Shown here: in pieces, positions 28,565 to 37,900 of the stretch | How the letters are laid out: the number at the start of each line of letters is the position of its first letter | Numbering within the stretch: position 1 is the stretch's first letter | Origin: Xanthomonas pisi DSM 18956 | Lineage (GTDB): Bacteria > Pseudomonadota > Gammaproteobacteria > Xanthomonadales > Xanthomonadaceae | DNA: 64,000 nucleotides | Direction of reading: 5' to 3' | Assembly (NCBI RefSeq): GCF_001010415.1 | Contig: NZ_JPLE01000006.1 | Location: 1-64,000 of the forward strand | The notes under the pieces: model-generated | Databases searched by the model: none | What the model was told of the DNA's origin: nothing | What the model saw: only the letters and a program-made list of their open reading frames with translations | Translations under genes and position numbers: made by a program

Positions 28565-30463
28565 TCATCGCTCGATATAGGGGAATTGGCGGGCCGAGAT
28601 GGCTTCGCGCGCTTCGGGCAGGGACGGATGGCCGCCAATGAAATCATCGGGGTAATACGCCAGATGACGCACGCCGGCCGCCAGCAGCAGCTTGGCGTGT
28701 GCGAGTAGCACGCCGTCAGGCAGCGGCTTGCCGGTACGCCAATCGACGGTTTGCAGTTCGAAGATGGTCTTGTCGAAACCGCGTGGTTGCTGACCGACAC
28801 GTGTCGCCAGCTGCGTGAGCCACAGCTGCGGATCGTCGGCTTGTTCCATGTACGGCATCGCCATCAGCGCGGTGTAGTCGTAGGCGGACGCAAACGCGTC
28901 CAGGCGCTGCGCAAACCACGCTTCGCTGTGCGGCTCCAGTACCGGCTGCGCGAACAGGTTGCGCACCGTGACCAGCTTGGGGCGCCAACGTTCTGCGGCG
29001 ACCTTGAGCTGCTGCGTGAAGCCGATCAGCGCCTGCGTGCGCCTGGCCGGATCGCCGCCGCCGTAGGCCGGCACTTCGTCATCGCGCAGGTAGGCATCGT
29101 CATGGAACAGCAGGCCTTCGAAGTAGGCATTGGCGGCCAGGTCTTCGTAGACGTCGGCCACCAGTTGGCGGGTGCGCGGGTTGCCCGGGTCCAGACGCGG
29201 CACATCCTTCGGATCGTTTGCTCGGATCTGCAGCGCCGCCTGCTGCTGTGCGTCGGGCAGATGGAAGCCGAGCACCGGCAACCAGGCGAACACGCGGACA
29301 CCGGCGCGGGTTCGCAGCTGCCAGGCCACGCGCCCGAACAGGTCCGCGCGCATCGGCAGATGCCGGTTGGGGAAATACAGCGCATCGGCCGCGCCATCGC
29401 CATCCGGGTCGGCAAAGGCCTGCAGAAAGACATGGCTGGGGCCGATGTCCTTGACGCGTTGAACCAGGATGTCGAGGTTACGTTCCAGCTGCGCCGGGTC
29501 CGGGTCGTAGACGTAGTCCAGATCGATCTGGATCGCACGCAGGCCATCGCGCGACAGATCGCGTCGCAGTTCGCCGGCGAGATCGCGCACGTCGGGATTG
29601 TTGAACAACAACAGGCGCCCGAGGCTCGCCAGCGATTGTCCGTCCACGCGGTCGCGACCTTGCTGGCCGATATCGGCTTCGTGCGAGCGGCCTTCCAGGT
29701 CGAAGCTGAGCGTCATGCCCAACTGCGCGGCAATGCCATTGCTGGCGCGATTGTAGGCAGCATACGGCCACACCATCGCACGCGGCGGTTTGCCCAGCTG
29801 CGCCACGATGGCATCGCGGCTATGGCGCAGATCGGTCTCGATGCGCTGGCGATAGTCGGCTTCGCTCTCATAGCCTTTGCCCGCCTCCCAACGACGGGTG
29901 ACCGCCGCCGGGGTCTGATTGCCAAATGGATTGCCGGGAATACCTTTGTGCAGATCATCGCTATGCGAGCCGATTTCGATCAGGCCGCTGTCCTGCATTT
30001 CGCGCAGTTGCGCCCAGGTGACAAAATCATCGTGGGTGAAATCGCGATGGCCGTAGGGCACCACCTGGCCGGCCGGCAATTCGACCCAACTGGTAACGGG
30101 GGCGACCAGCGCGGGATAACCATAGGCCTGCAATAGCGGGAACACACGTGTGTAGACGCTGCGTAAGCCGTCGTCGAAGGTCAGCAACACTGGCCTGGAG
30201 GGCAGGGCACGCTTGCCGGCACGTGCGTCCAATACCTGCTGCACGCTCACCGGGTGGTAGGCGTGCGAGCGCAGCCAGTCCAGATGCGCGGCGAAGTTGC
30301 TGGTGGACACCGCATAGCGATCCGGGTCGCCCTTGGCGGCGACGTCGTCGCGAACATCGTGGTAGCTGAGTACCAGCAGGCCTGCATGTGCGGACGATGC
30401 GAACGTCATCAGCAGCAAGGCGACCAGCAACAGCGGCAGGCGGATCAAGGCGTACCTCCCCAT
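28565..30463 (-). CDS. pgaB: poly-beta-1,6-N-acetyl-D-glucosamine N-deacetylase PgaB
   Basis: 632 residues. The N-terminal CE4 deacetylase domain has VLSYHDVRDD, the metal/catalytic TFDDGLRSVY and IGSHSDDLHKG (His ligand). The C-terminal half is the PNAG-binding, glycoside-hydrolase-like domain. It partly deacetylates PNAG in the periplasm so that PgaA can export it. The start ATG 30463 overlaps the pgaA end by 19 bp. The signal peptide ends TFASSAHAG with no lipobox cysteine, unlike the E. coli lipoprotein, so it may be soluble. Confidence 0.92.
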   Translation of the reverse strand: MGRYALIRLPLLLVALLLMTFASSAHAGLLVLSYHDVRDDVAAKGDPDRYAVSTSNFAAHLDWLRSHAYHPVSVQQVLDARAGKRALPSRPVLLTFDDGLRSVYTRVFPLLQAYGYPALVAPVTSWVELPAGQVVPYGHRDFTHDDFVTWAQLREMQDSGLIEIGSHSDDLHKGIPGNPFGNQTPAAVTRRWEAGKGYESEADYRQRIETDLRHSRDAIVAQLGKPPRAMVWPYAAYNRASNGIAAQLGMTLSFDLEGRSHEADIGQQGRDRVDGQSLASLGRLLLFNNPDVRDLAGELRRDLSRDGLRAIQIDLDYVYDPDPAQLERNLDILVQRVKDIGPSHVFLQAFADPDGDGAADALYFPNRHLPMRADLFGRVAWQLRTRAGVRVFAWLPVLGFHLPDAQQQAALQIRANDPKDVPRLDPGNPRTRQLVADVYEDLAANAYFEGLLFHDDAYLRDDEVPAYGGGDPARRTQALIGFTQQLKVAAERWRPKLVTVRNLFAQPVLEPHSEAWFAQRLDAFASAYDYTALMAMPYMEQADDPQLWLTQLATRVGQQPRGFDKTIFELQTVDWRTGKPLPDGVLLAHAKLLLAAGVRHLAYYPDDFIGGHPSLPEAREAISARQFPYIER

Positions 30464-32556
30464 CGGAAATCCAGGTCGAATCCAAGTTGTTGTTCGCGCT
30501 GTCCGTCGTAGACCGGGCGCGACCAGCTCACGCCGTAGCTCAGCGCACTGCCGTCGCCAAGCGACCACAGGTGCCGGTAGGCCGCGCTGGGCACCCACTG
30601 GCTGCCAAAGCCGGACTGATAGGTCGGCCCGACGGTGACCTCCAGCCGCTGCCGGAAGGCGTCGTCGTAGCGACGCCAGCCGATCTGATCGATGCGCATG
30701 CCGGCGGCCACCGCAGAGCTGCGGCGCGGATTGAAGTAATTGACGGCGCGGTCGTCTTCGGCGCGCCCGGCGGACGCGGAAAACAGCCCGTCGATCAGCA
30801 CATGCGGGCTTGCCCACAGGCGTTGACTGCCGGAGAGATCGAGCTGGCTGCGCCGATTGCCGTCGCTGTAACGCAGCTGGCGCGCTTGCAGTTCCCAACG
30901 GCTTTCGTCGTTGGGCGTCCAGCGTACGGCAGCGCCGATGCTGTCGCCGGTGATGCCCAACCGACGCGCCTGCAACGAGGCCTCCGGGTCACGTGTCCGC
31001 CACGCGACGCTGCCATACCACGCATCGGAAAATCGCCAGCCTGCGTCCAATGCCCAGGCGGTGCCGTCGCGATCGACATCATCGAGTGCGCGGCCACCAT
31101 AGGCGCTCAGATCGAGCCGGTCGTAGCGGTAATGCGTACCCAGCCAGAAGCTGCGATAACGCACGCGGGTATCCTGAAAATCGGCCCAGTCCTCGCGCGC
31201 GCGCAAGCCCACGCGCCAGCGCTCGCCCAGCAGCGGCGATTCGGCTTCCAGCAGCGAGCTGGCGAAATGGTTGCCGAGTGGAGAGATTGCGGTGGCGCGA
31301 TCGTCGTTGTCGCTGCGCCCCCATGCATGGCTCAGATGCACCTGCCAGCCGCGTTGGCGCTCCAGCGATGCACCCAGCCGTTGCAGGCCAACGTCATCCG
31401 GATACTCGGTGCGCAAGGCCTTGAACTGCGCATCGGCCAGGTCCAGGCGATCGAGATCGCGCTGGTTTTCCACCACGCCGCTACGTGCCTGCTTCTGATG
31501 CGGGTCCAGCGTCAGCGCGATCTGATTGCGTTGCAGGGCCTGCGTGGTGTGCCCGCGACGCGCTTGGATCGACGCCAGGGCTGCCTGCAACTCGGCGTTG
31601 TCAGGACCAATCGCGATGCGCTCGCGCAGCACCTGCTCCGCACCACGGTTGTCGTTGGCCGCAGAGCGCGCGGTAGCGAGCGCGACATCGGCGCTGAAGC
31701 GATCCCAATTTTCGTAACCGCTGGTTGCGCCGGTGCGACGCGGCCACGGCGCTTGCGTGGCGGCCAGCTGCTCGAACAGTGGCATCGCCTGATCGAAGCG
31801 TTCCTGCTCCAGCAATGCGTAGCCCAGCAGCAGCTGCGTGTTGAAGTCGTCCGGGCTGTGCTGCAGCGCCTGCCGCAACACGGTCTCGGCCTCGGCCGGG
31901 CGGCGCAGCCCCATCAGCGAGTCGCCAACCGTCGGCAGGACGTAGCTGGGCACCTCGATACCTTCGGCACGCAATGCCTGATAGTTGGCCACCACGTCGC
32001 GATGGCGCTGACGTTGATTGAGGGCAACAAGACTGTCGACGCGCAAGCGCGTCGCTTCCCAGGCCACCTGTGGCGGTGCATCGCGTGCCATGCGGGCGAC
32101 ATTGACCAACGCCTGATCGGTCTCTGCATAGCGGTGTGCGGCATCGACCGGCTCGGCGCTGGCCCAGCCGATCATGCGCGCGACGCGATCGTTGTCGATG
32201 CGCTCGCGCTCCTGCTGCGAAAACCAATCCGGATGGCGCCAAACCGCTTCTGCGGCAAGCTGCGCACCGCCCAGATCGCTGAGCGTGAGCGCACGCATCG
32301 TGTACGCACCTCTGTCGCGCGGGTCTGCACGCAACACGCGTTCGTAGATGGCGAGCGCATCCGCATAGCGCTGCTCACCGCGCAGCTGCTCGGCCTGCTG
32401 CATGGGGGTAAGGGCGGTGGAGGCGCCACTCACGTCTGTCGGCCGCACTTCACCGCTGTGCGCCAGGGGCACACATGCGGCAAACAAGGCAAGGCTGAGC
32501 AGGGGAGTGAGTGCGCCTGTGCGGTCAGGACGACCGCGCTGCACGTGCGTGTGCAA
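30445..32556 (-). CDS. pgaA: PNAG export porin PgaA with TPR domain
   Basis: About 703 residues. After a signal peptide (LLSLALFAACVPLAHS) comes an array of tetratricopeptide-like helices (residues ~50-380) that binds partly deacetylated PNAG. A beta-barrel of about 300 residues ends in GFDLDFRWGG and spans the outer membrane. The start is uncertain: TTG 32556 or GTG 32544, neither with a Shine-Dalgarno site. It heads pgaABCD. A Clp-like box at 32649-32664 lies about 100 bp upstream. Confidence 0.9.
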   Translation of the reverse strand: MHTHVQRGRPDRTGALTPLLSLALFAACVPLAHSGEVRPTDVSGASTALTPMQQAEQLRGEQRYADALAIYERVLRADPRDRGAYTMRALTLSDLGGAQLAAEAVWRHPDWFSQQERERIDNDRVARMIGWASAEPVDAAHRYAETDQALVNVARMARDAPPQVAWEATRLRVDSLVALNQRQRHRDVVANYQALRAEGIEVPSYVLPTVGDSLMGLRRPAEAETVLRQALQHSPDDFNTQLLLGYALLEQERFDQAMPLFEQLAATQAPWPRRTGATSGYENWDRFSADVALATARSAANDNRGAEQVLRERIAIGPDNAELQAALASIQARRGHTTQALQRNQIALTLDPHQKQARSGVVENQRDLDRLDLADAQFKALRTEYPDDVGLQRLGASLERQRGWQVHLSHAWGRSDNDDRATAISPLGNHFASSLLEAESPLLGERWRVGLRAREDWADFQDTRVRYRSFWLGTHYRYDRLDLSAYGGRALDDVDRDGTAWALDAGWRFSDAWYGSVAWRTRDPEASLQARRLGITGDSIGAAVRWTPNDESRWELQARQLRYSDGNRRSQLDLSGSQRLWASPHVLIDGLFSASAGRAEDDRAVNYFNPRRSSAVAAGMRIDQIGWRRYDDAFRQRLEVTVGPTYQSGFGSQWVPSAAYRHLWSLGDGSALSYGVSWSRPVYDGQREQQLGFDLDFRWGGTP

Positions 32557-32648
32557 ACAAGGGGGAAGAGAAGTTCACAAGCGATCCAGCTATGAAGTGC
32601 GGCGATACTGCGTATGCCTATGTAAAGCGCGTGTCATCACCATGTTGA

Positions 32649-32664
32649 TGTGATGTTCATTGCA
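32649..32664. promoter_or_regulatory. Clp/CRP-like box upstream of pgaA
   Basis: TGTGA-TGTTCA-TTGCA. It fits the TGTGA-N6-TCACA pattern of CRP-family sites with two mismatches in the second half. It matches the box at 32938-32953 at 14 of 16 positions. Clp is the CRP-like, c-di-GMP-responsive regulator of Xanthomonas; its involvement here is inference. Confidence 0.4.
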
Positions 32665-32937
32665 TGAGATCGGTGGGCAAGGTGTGCCGGTATGCACATT
32701 CTTGTGAGCCGACGCCGCCGCCCAGGGTTGAGTCGAAAGACAAGGCCAGGAGTTGCCACCGCACAGCCCGCGACGAACTGCAGGACGGCGTGAGAGGAAA
32801 CGGGAAGGTGGAGATATGCATTGATGAGCATGTCTCGAATGGCTTCGATGACAGCGTGTTCGGGGAACTTGCTGCCTGTAGCAGCGATCAACCCGCTCGG
32901 CACTCTGCGCCCGCGATACGGTCGCGTCCGATATTAA

Positions 32938-32953
32938 TGTGATTTTCATCGCA
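32938..32953. promoter_or_regulatory. Clp/CRP-like box upstream of the tpsB gene
   Basis: TGTGA-TTTTCA-TCGCA, one mismatch from TGTGA-N6-TCACA. It lies about 190 bp before the tpsB start codon. It pairs in sequence with the box near pgaA, so one regulator might control both the PNAG and CDI genes. Confidence 0.45.
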
Positions 32954-33140
32954 CAAATGAATTTGTCGGGATTTTCTTACAGGGTGGCCCCTACACGCTG
33001 AGTTGACCCTTTCTTAACAGTGCAGCACAGTTGCGCCGCATTCGCCGCACCCAGGACTTGTGTTGCCGTTTTGGTAGCGCGGTGCGGCGATGCGAGTGAC
33101 GGCAGGCTCAGGCGTGGCCGTCGCACAGGGGGCATGACAG

Positions 33141-34841
33141 ATGTGGATGCGATCGGCGCCATGGGCGCTGGCGGCTTGTCTATGGGCGGTCGTCGGGCTG
33201 GCGGCTGCACAACAATCGGCACCGACCAGCCTCGACCGGCAGGAGCAACTGCGCCAGGCCGAAGAGATTCAGCGTCGGCAGGAGCAGGAGCGCCAGGCGC
33301 CCTTCGCCGGCCCGCGCGAGGACGCCGAGCGCGTGGACGCACGCAGCACCGTGCTTCCCAAGGAGGAACTGTGTTTCCCGATCGCCCGCGTGCGCCTGTC
33401 CGGTGCAGGGAACGACGGTGCACGCTTTGCGTGGTTGTGGAAGTTGCTGCGTCGTTATGAGGGCCGCTGCATCGGGCGCGCGGGCATCGACGTCATCCGC
33501 CGTCGCGCCCTCGATCAGCTGGTCGCGCGCGGCCTGGTCACCACCCGCATCGGCGTGCCCGAACAGGATCTTTCGCGCGGCGAACTGCGTTTCGAACTGA
33601 TGCCCGGCCGCTTGCGCGCGGTGCGCGTGGTCTCCGACACCGGCGGCGAACATTGGAAGAGCGCGCTGCCGCTACGGCACGGCGATCTGCTGGATCTGCG
33701 CGCGATCGAACAAGCCGTGGAGCAGTTCAAGCGCCTGCCATCGCAGGACGCCAAGATCGACATCGCGCCGGGCGAGGCGCCAGGCGAATCGGATCTGGTG
33801 ATCACCTTGCAGCACGGCCGGCGTTGGCGCGGTGTGGTCAACGCCGAGGATTCGGGTGTGGAAGCCACCGGCCGCGTACAGGGTGGGCTGGATGTTTCGC
33901 TGGATAACCCGCTGGGGCTCAACGACCTGCTCAGTGTCGGCTATAGCCACGATCTGGCGACACGCGATGAAGAGCGCGGCACCCGCGGCAACAGTCTGAG
34001 CTACAGCCTGCCGTGGGGCTGGTGGACGTTTGCGCTTTCGGCGTCGTCGTACCGCTACCACCAGCGTGTGGACGGATTCCTGCAGACCTTCCAGTCCAGC
34101 GGCGAATCCAGCAATGCCCAGCTGGATATCCAGCGTGTCTTGCATCGCGATGGCACCAGCAAGACCTCTGCCGGTGTCACGCTGGGACGGCGGCGTGCGC
34201 GCAGCTATCTGGACGGCGTGGAGATCGGGATCCAGCGGCGCGATACCAGTAGCGCCGAGTTTTATCTCACCCATCGGCGCTACCTGGGCGCGATGCAGCT
34301 GGACGTGCGCGTCGCACACCGACGCGGCACGCCGTGGTTCAACAGTCAATGGACCGGCTATGACCCGCAGATCGGCTTCCCCAGCTTTCGGTATGGCGTG
34401 ACCACGTTGGACGTGAGCACGGCGTTGCCGTTCAAGCTCGGTGCGGTGCCGATGGCCTGGGAAAGCAGCCTGCGTGCGCAGACCGCGGGCGAGCCGTTGC
34501 TTGGCTCGGAATTCTTCACGATCGGCGGCCGTTACAGCGTGCGCGGCTTCGATGGCGAAGCGACCCTGGGTGCCGAGAAAGGCGCGTATTGGCGCAATAC
34601 CTTGAGTTTCCCGGTGCAGCAGATTGGGCTGACGCCTTACCTGGGGCTGGATGCAGGACGGATCGATGGCACCAGCGCCAGCGGGCTGCGGAGCCGCAGT
34701 CTGGTCGGTGGCGCAGCAGGGCTGCGTGGTGGCTGGTTCGGCGCCAGCGTCGATGCGTTTGCCGGTTGGGCGATCCATCGGCCCGATGGATTTGGAACTG
34801 CGCAGCCGGCGTACGGCGTGCGTGTGATCTACCAGTTTTGA
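33141..34841 (+). CDS. cdiB: two-partner secretion outer-membrane transporter (TpsB, CdiB/FhaC type)
   Basis: 566 residues. A signal peptide (LAACLWAVVGLAAAQQ) is followed by a Glu/Arg-rich helix (QLRQAEEIQRRQEQERQ) that would plug the pore. Two POTRA domains follow (residues ~75-230), then a 16-strand barrel with the conserved VRGFDGE loop motif near residue 465, ending in a C-terminal Phe. It sits in the outer membrane and secretes the adjacent TpsA. AGGGGG precedes ATG 33141. The TpsA gene starts 70 bp later, so the two form an operon. Confidence 0.92.
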   Translation: MWMRSAPWALAACLWAVVGLAAAQQSAPTSLDRQEQLRQAEEIQRRQEQERQAPFAGPREDAERVDARSTVLPKEELCFPIARVRLSGAGNDGARFAWLWKLLRRYEGRCIGRAGIDVIRRRALDQLVARGLVTTRIGVPEQDLSRGELRFELMPGRLRAVRVVSDTGGEHWKSALPLRHGDLLDLRAIEQAVEQFKRLPSQDAKIDIAPGEAPGESDLVITLQHGRRWRGVVNAEDSGVEATGRVQGGLDVSLDNPLGLNDLLSVGYSHDLATRDEERGTRGNSLSYSLPWGWWTFALSASSYRYHQRVDGFLQTFQSSGESSNAQLDIQRVLHRDGTSKTSAGVTLGRRRARSYLDGVEIGIQRRDTSSAEFYLTHRRYLGAMQLDVRVAHRRGTPWFNSQWTGYDPQIGFPSFRYGVTTLDVSTALPFKLGAVPMAWESSLRAQTAGEPLLGSEFFTIGGRYSVRGFDGEATLGAEKGAYWRNTLSFPVQQIGLTPYLGLDAGRIDGTSASGLRSRSLVGGAAGLRGGWFGASVDAFAGWAIHRPDGFGTAQPAYGVRVIYQF

Positions 34842-34911
34842 CATGGATCGCGCTGCCAGTCGGCGGCGCGCTTGTTGATTGATGACGCCTGCGGGCGGCG
34901 AGAGAGAAACG

Positions 34912-37900
34912 ATGGACACCGAAACGATGAGCGTGCGTGGCTACGTGGCCGAACAAAGCAAGCGCGCACTGGCGCTGCTGCTGTGCTTCACCGTGACCTG
35001 GACATCGTTCCCGGCGTGGGCGCAGGTTGCGCCGACGGCCAACCCCGGTGGTCAGACGCCCGGCCAGCAGGTAGCAGCCAACGGCGTGCCGGTGGTGGAT
35101 ATCGTCGCCCCCAATGCGCGCGGCATTTCCCATAATCGCTATAGCAATTTCAACGTCGGCCCGAATGGGTTGATCCTCAACAACAGCGCACAGATTTCCA
35201 AGACCGAGCTGGGCGGCTATGTCGCCGGCAACAACAATCTGCAACGCAGCGGTGCGGCATCGCTGATCCTCAACGAGGTCACCTCGGCCAGCAGCCGCCT
35301 GCAGGGTTACACCGAAATCGCCGGCGCCAAGGCGCAATTGGTGATCGCCAACCCCAACGGGATTTCCTGCAATGGCTGCGGATTTCTCAACACCTCGCGC
35401 GTCACGCTGACCACCGGCACGCCCAACCTGGGTGGCGATGGCGCCTTGAATGGTTTCACCATCACCGGCGGTGCGCTGAGCATCGGCAGCAATGGTCTTG
35501 ATGCCTTCAATGTGGATCGCCTGGATCTGCTGTCGCGCCAGCTCAGCGTCGATGGGTCGATCTGGACCAAGGAACTGGTCGCGAGTGCGGGTGCTGGACG
35601 CGTCAACTACGACGGCATGTTGCTCGACGTGCTGCCCGGTACCGATGGCGCTGCGCCGTCGATCGGTATCGACGTCGCGCAGCTGGGCGGCATGTATGCC
35701 GACCGCATTCGTCTGATCGCTACCGAAGCCGGCGTGGGCGTGGTCAGCCGCGGCACCCTGGCCGCGCAGAGCGGCGATCTGCAGATCGACAGCGCGGGCC
35801 AGCTGAGTCTCAACGGCACTGCGGTGGCACGCGATGGTTTGACTGTACGTGCAGCGGGCGATCTGGACCAACGCGGCGTGCTCGGCTCGCAGCAGGGCGA
35901 TGTGCGTCTGCGCGGTGCGCGCATGAGCCTGGCGGGCGATCTGGTCGCCGCCGGTACATTGGATGCACAAGCCAGTGGCGCGTTGAGCCATAGCGGCCGC
36001 AGCAGCGCCGGCGCCATCCGTTTGTTCGGTTCGGAATTGAATGCCGATGGCAGCCTGCATACGACTGGTGCGCTGGATCTGGGCGCCGATGGTGTATTGC
36101 GTAGCAACGGTGTGGCGTATGCGGCAACCGCTGCAACCCTGCGCGCGGGCCAGATTGGCCTGACCGGCACGCTGCAGAGCGGCGGCGCGATCGGGCTGAA
36201 TGCGAACGCGATCGATGCACTGGGCACCCTGGACGCGGCCACCGCCTTGCGCGTGAACAGCAGCGGCAACGTGCGCCTGGGTGGATTGGCGCAGGCCGGG
36301 CAGAGGGCTGATGTGCAAGCCGGCGGTCGGCTGGAGCTGCAGGGCCAGCTGATTGCAGCGGATGCAGTGGCGCTCAATGCGGCGAGTATCGACATCGCAC
36401 AGCGCGGCGCACTGTCTGCGGGCGGCGATCTGGAGTTGCGAAGCGCAGGCGCCTTGAACAATGCCGGTAGCGGCTACGCCGGCCGCGATCTGCGTCTCCA
36501 GGCAGCGTCTGTCACCACGACAGGCAGTCTGGCGGCCGCACGCGATGCGCAGGCGGCCGTTACGGGTGGCCTGGTCAATAGCGGCAAGTTCGTTGCAGGC
36601 AATGCGCTGACCATCGACGCGGCGCAGCTGGACAGTCGTGGCGATATCGGCAGCCAGCGTGGGGATACGCTGCTGCGCAGCCGCGGCGGTCTGGCGCTCA
36701 GCGGCAACACCGTGGCAGGTACTGCCTTGGGCCTGGACGCCGCAGCGGATGCGCAGGTCTCGGGTATCGTCAATGCCGGTAGCGTGAATCTTCGTAGCGG
36801 CGGCGATACCGCACTCTCCGGCACCTTGCAGACCACCGCCGGTGGGTTGGTGATCGCCGCAGGCGGTGAGCTCGTCAGCGATGCCGTGGTGGGTTCGACA
36901 GGCACGATCGGTTTGCAGGCGAACGGCGCGCTGCGTCAGCGTGGTCAGCTCCGCGGCGACGGCGCGGTGCAATTGCGCGGCGCGGCGATCGAGCACAGCG
37001 GTGTCATCGATGCAGGTGGCGACCTGCGCATCACCAGTGCTGCCGATCTCGCGTTGGACGGCACCGTGCAGAGCGCCGGCTCAGCCACATTGCAGGCGGG
37101 AGCAGTACTGGATAACCGCGCGAAGGTGGTCGCAGCCGGTGCGCTGGATGTAGATGCAGCCTCGTTGCGCAATGCGCAGGTGGGCGCGTTTTCGTCGGAT
37201 GCCGGTGCGCGCGTGCGCACGGCCGGCACATTGGACAACGCCGGCAGCCTGTATGCGGCGAGCGATCTGCAGCTGACCGCAGGCGCGTTCACGCAAAGCG
37301 GCAGCGCCAGCTCGGGCAACACGCTTTCGGCAGCTGTGAGCGGGTCATTCGACAACGCTGGCAATGTGATTGCCAGGAACGCGCTACAGATCGATGCCGG
37401 TAGCGTGCGCAGCAGCGGTCAACTCGGCAGCGAAGCGGCAGGTGTTCGTCTGGGCAGCCAGGGCGATATCGCGCTGCAAGGCGTGGTTGCCGCTGCGACC
37501 ACGCTGCAGGCCAGCGCCGCTGGCGATCTGCAGCAGGCAGGGTCGTTGAGGGCTCAATCGCTGGCATTGAGTGCCGGGCGTGATCTCACCGCCGCTGGCA
37601 ATCTGCAATCGGCATCCACGCTGGATCTGCAGGCACAGCGCGCACTGACGTTTGCTGGGCAGGGTCAGGCCGGTGGTGATGCTTCACTGCGTGCTGCCAC
37701 ATTGACGACGCGCCAGGATGCGGTGCTGCAAGGCGCTGGCGCGATCGCGCTGGAGGGCGCAGCCGTCGACAGCCGCGGCAAGCTGGACGCGGGCAGCGAT
37801 CTGCAAATCCGCAGCCAAGGCGATCTGACGCTGGCGGGTGTGGCACAAGGCGGCCGCGACGTTGTTTTCAATACCACCGGCGCGCTCAGTAACGCGGCGC

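Larger units (their letters stand above)
32557..33140. promoter_or_regulatory. divergent control region between pgaA and the tpsB gene
   Basis: 584 bp with no supported gene, driving pgaABCD to the left and the two-partner-secretion pair to the right. It is locally AT-richer than its surroundings at both ends. It contains the two Clp-like boxes listed separately, one close to each gene start. A TTGACC at 33003-33008 could be a -35 element for the rightward genes, but no good -10 follows. Confidence 0.5.
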
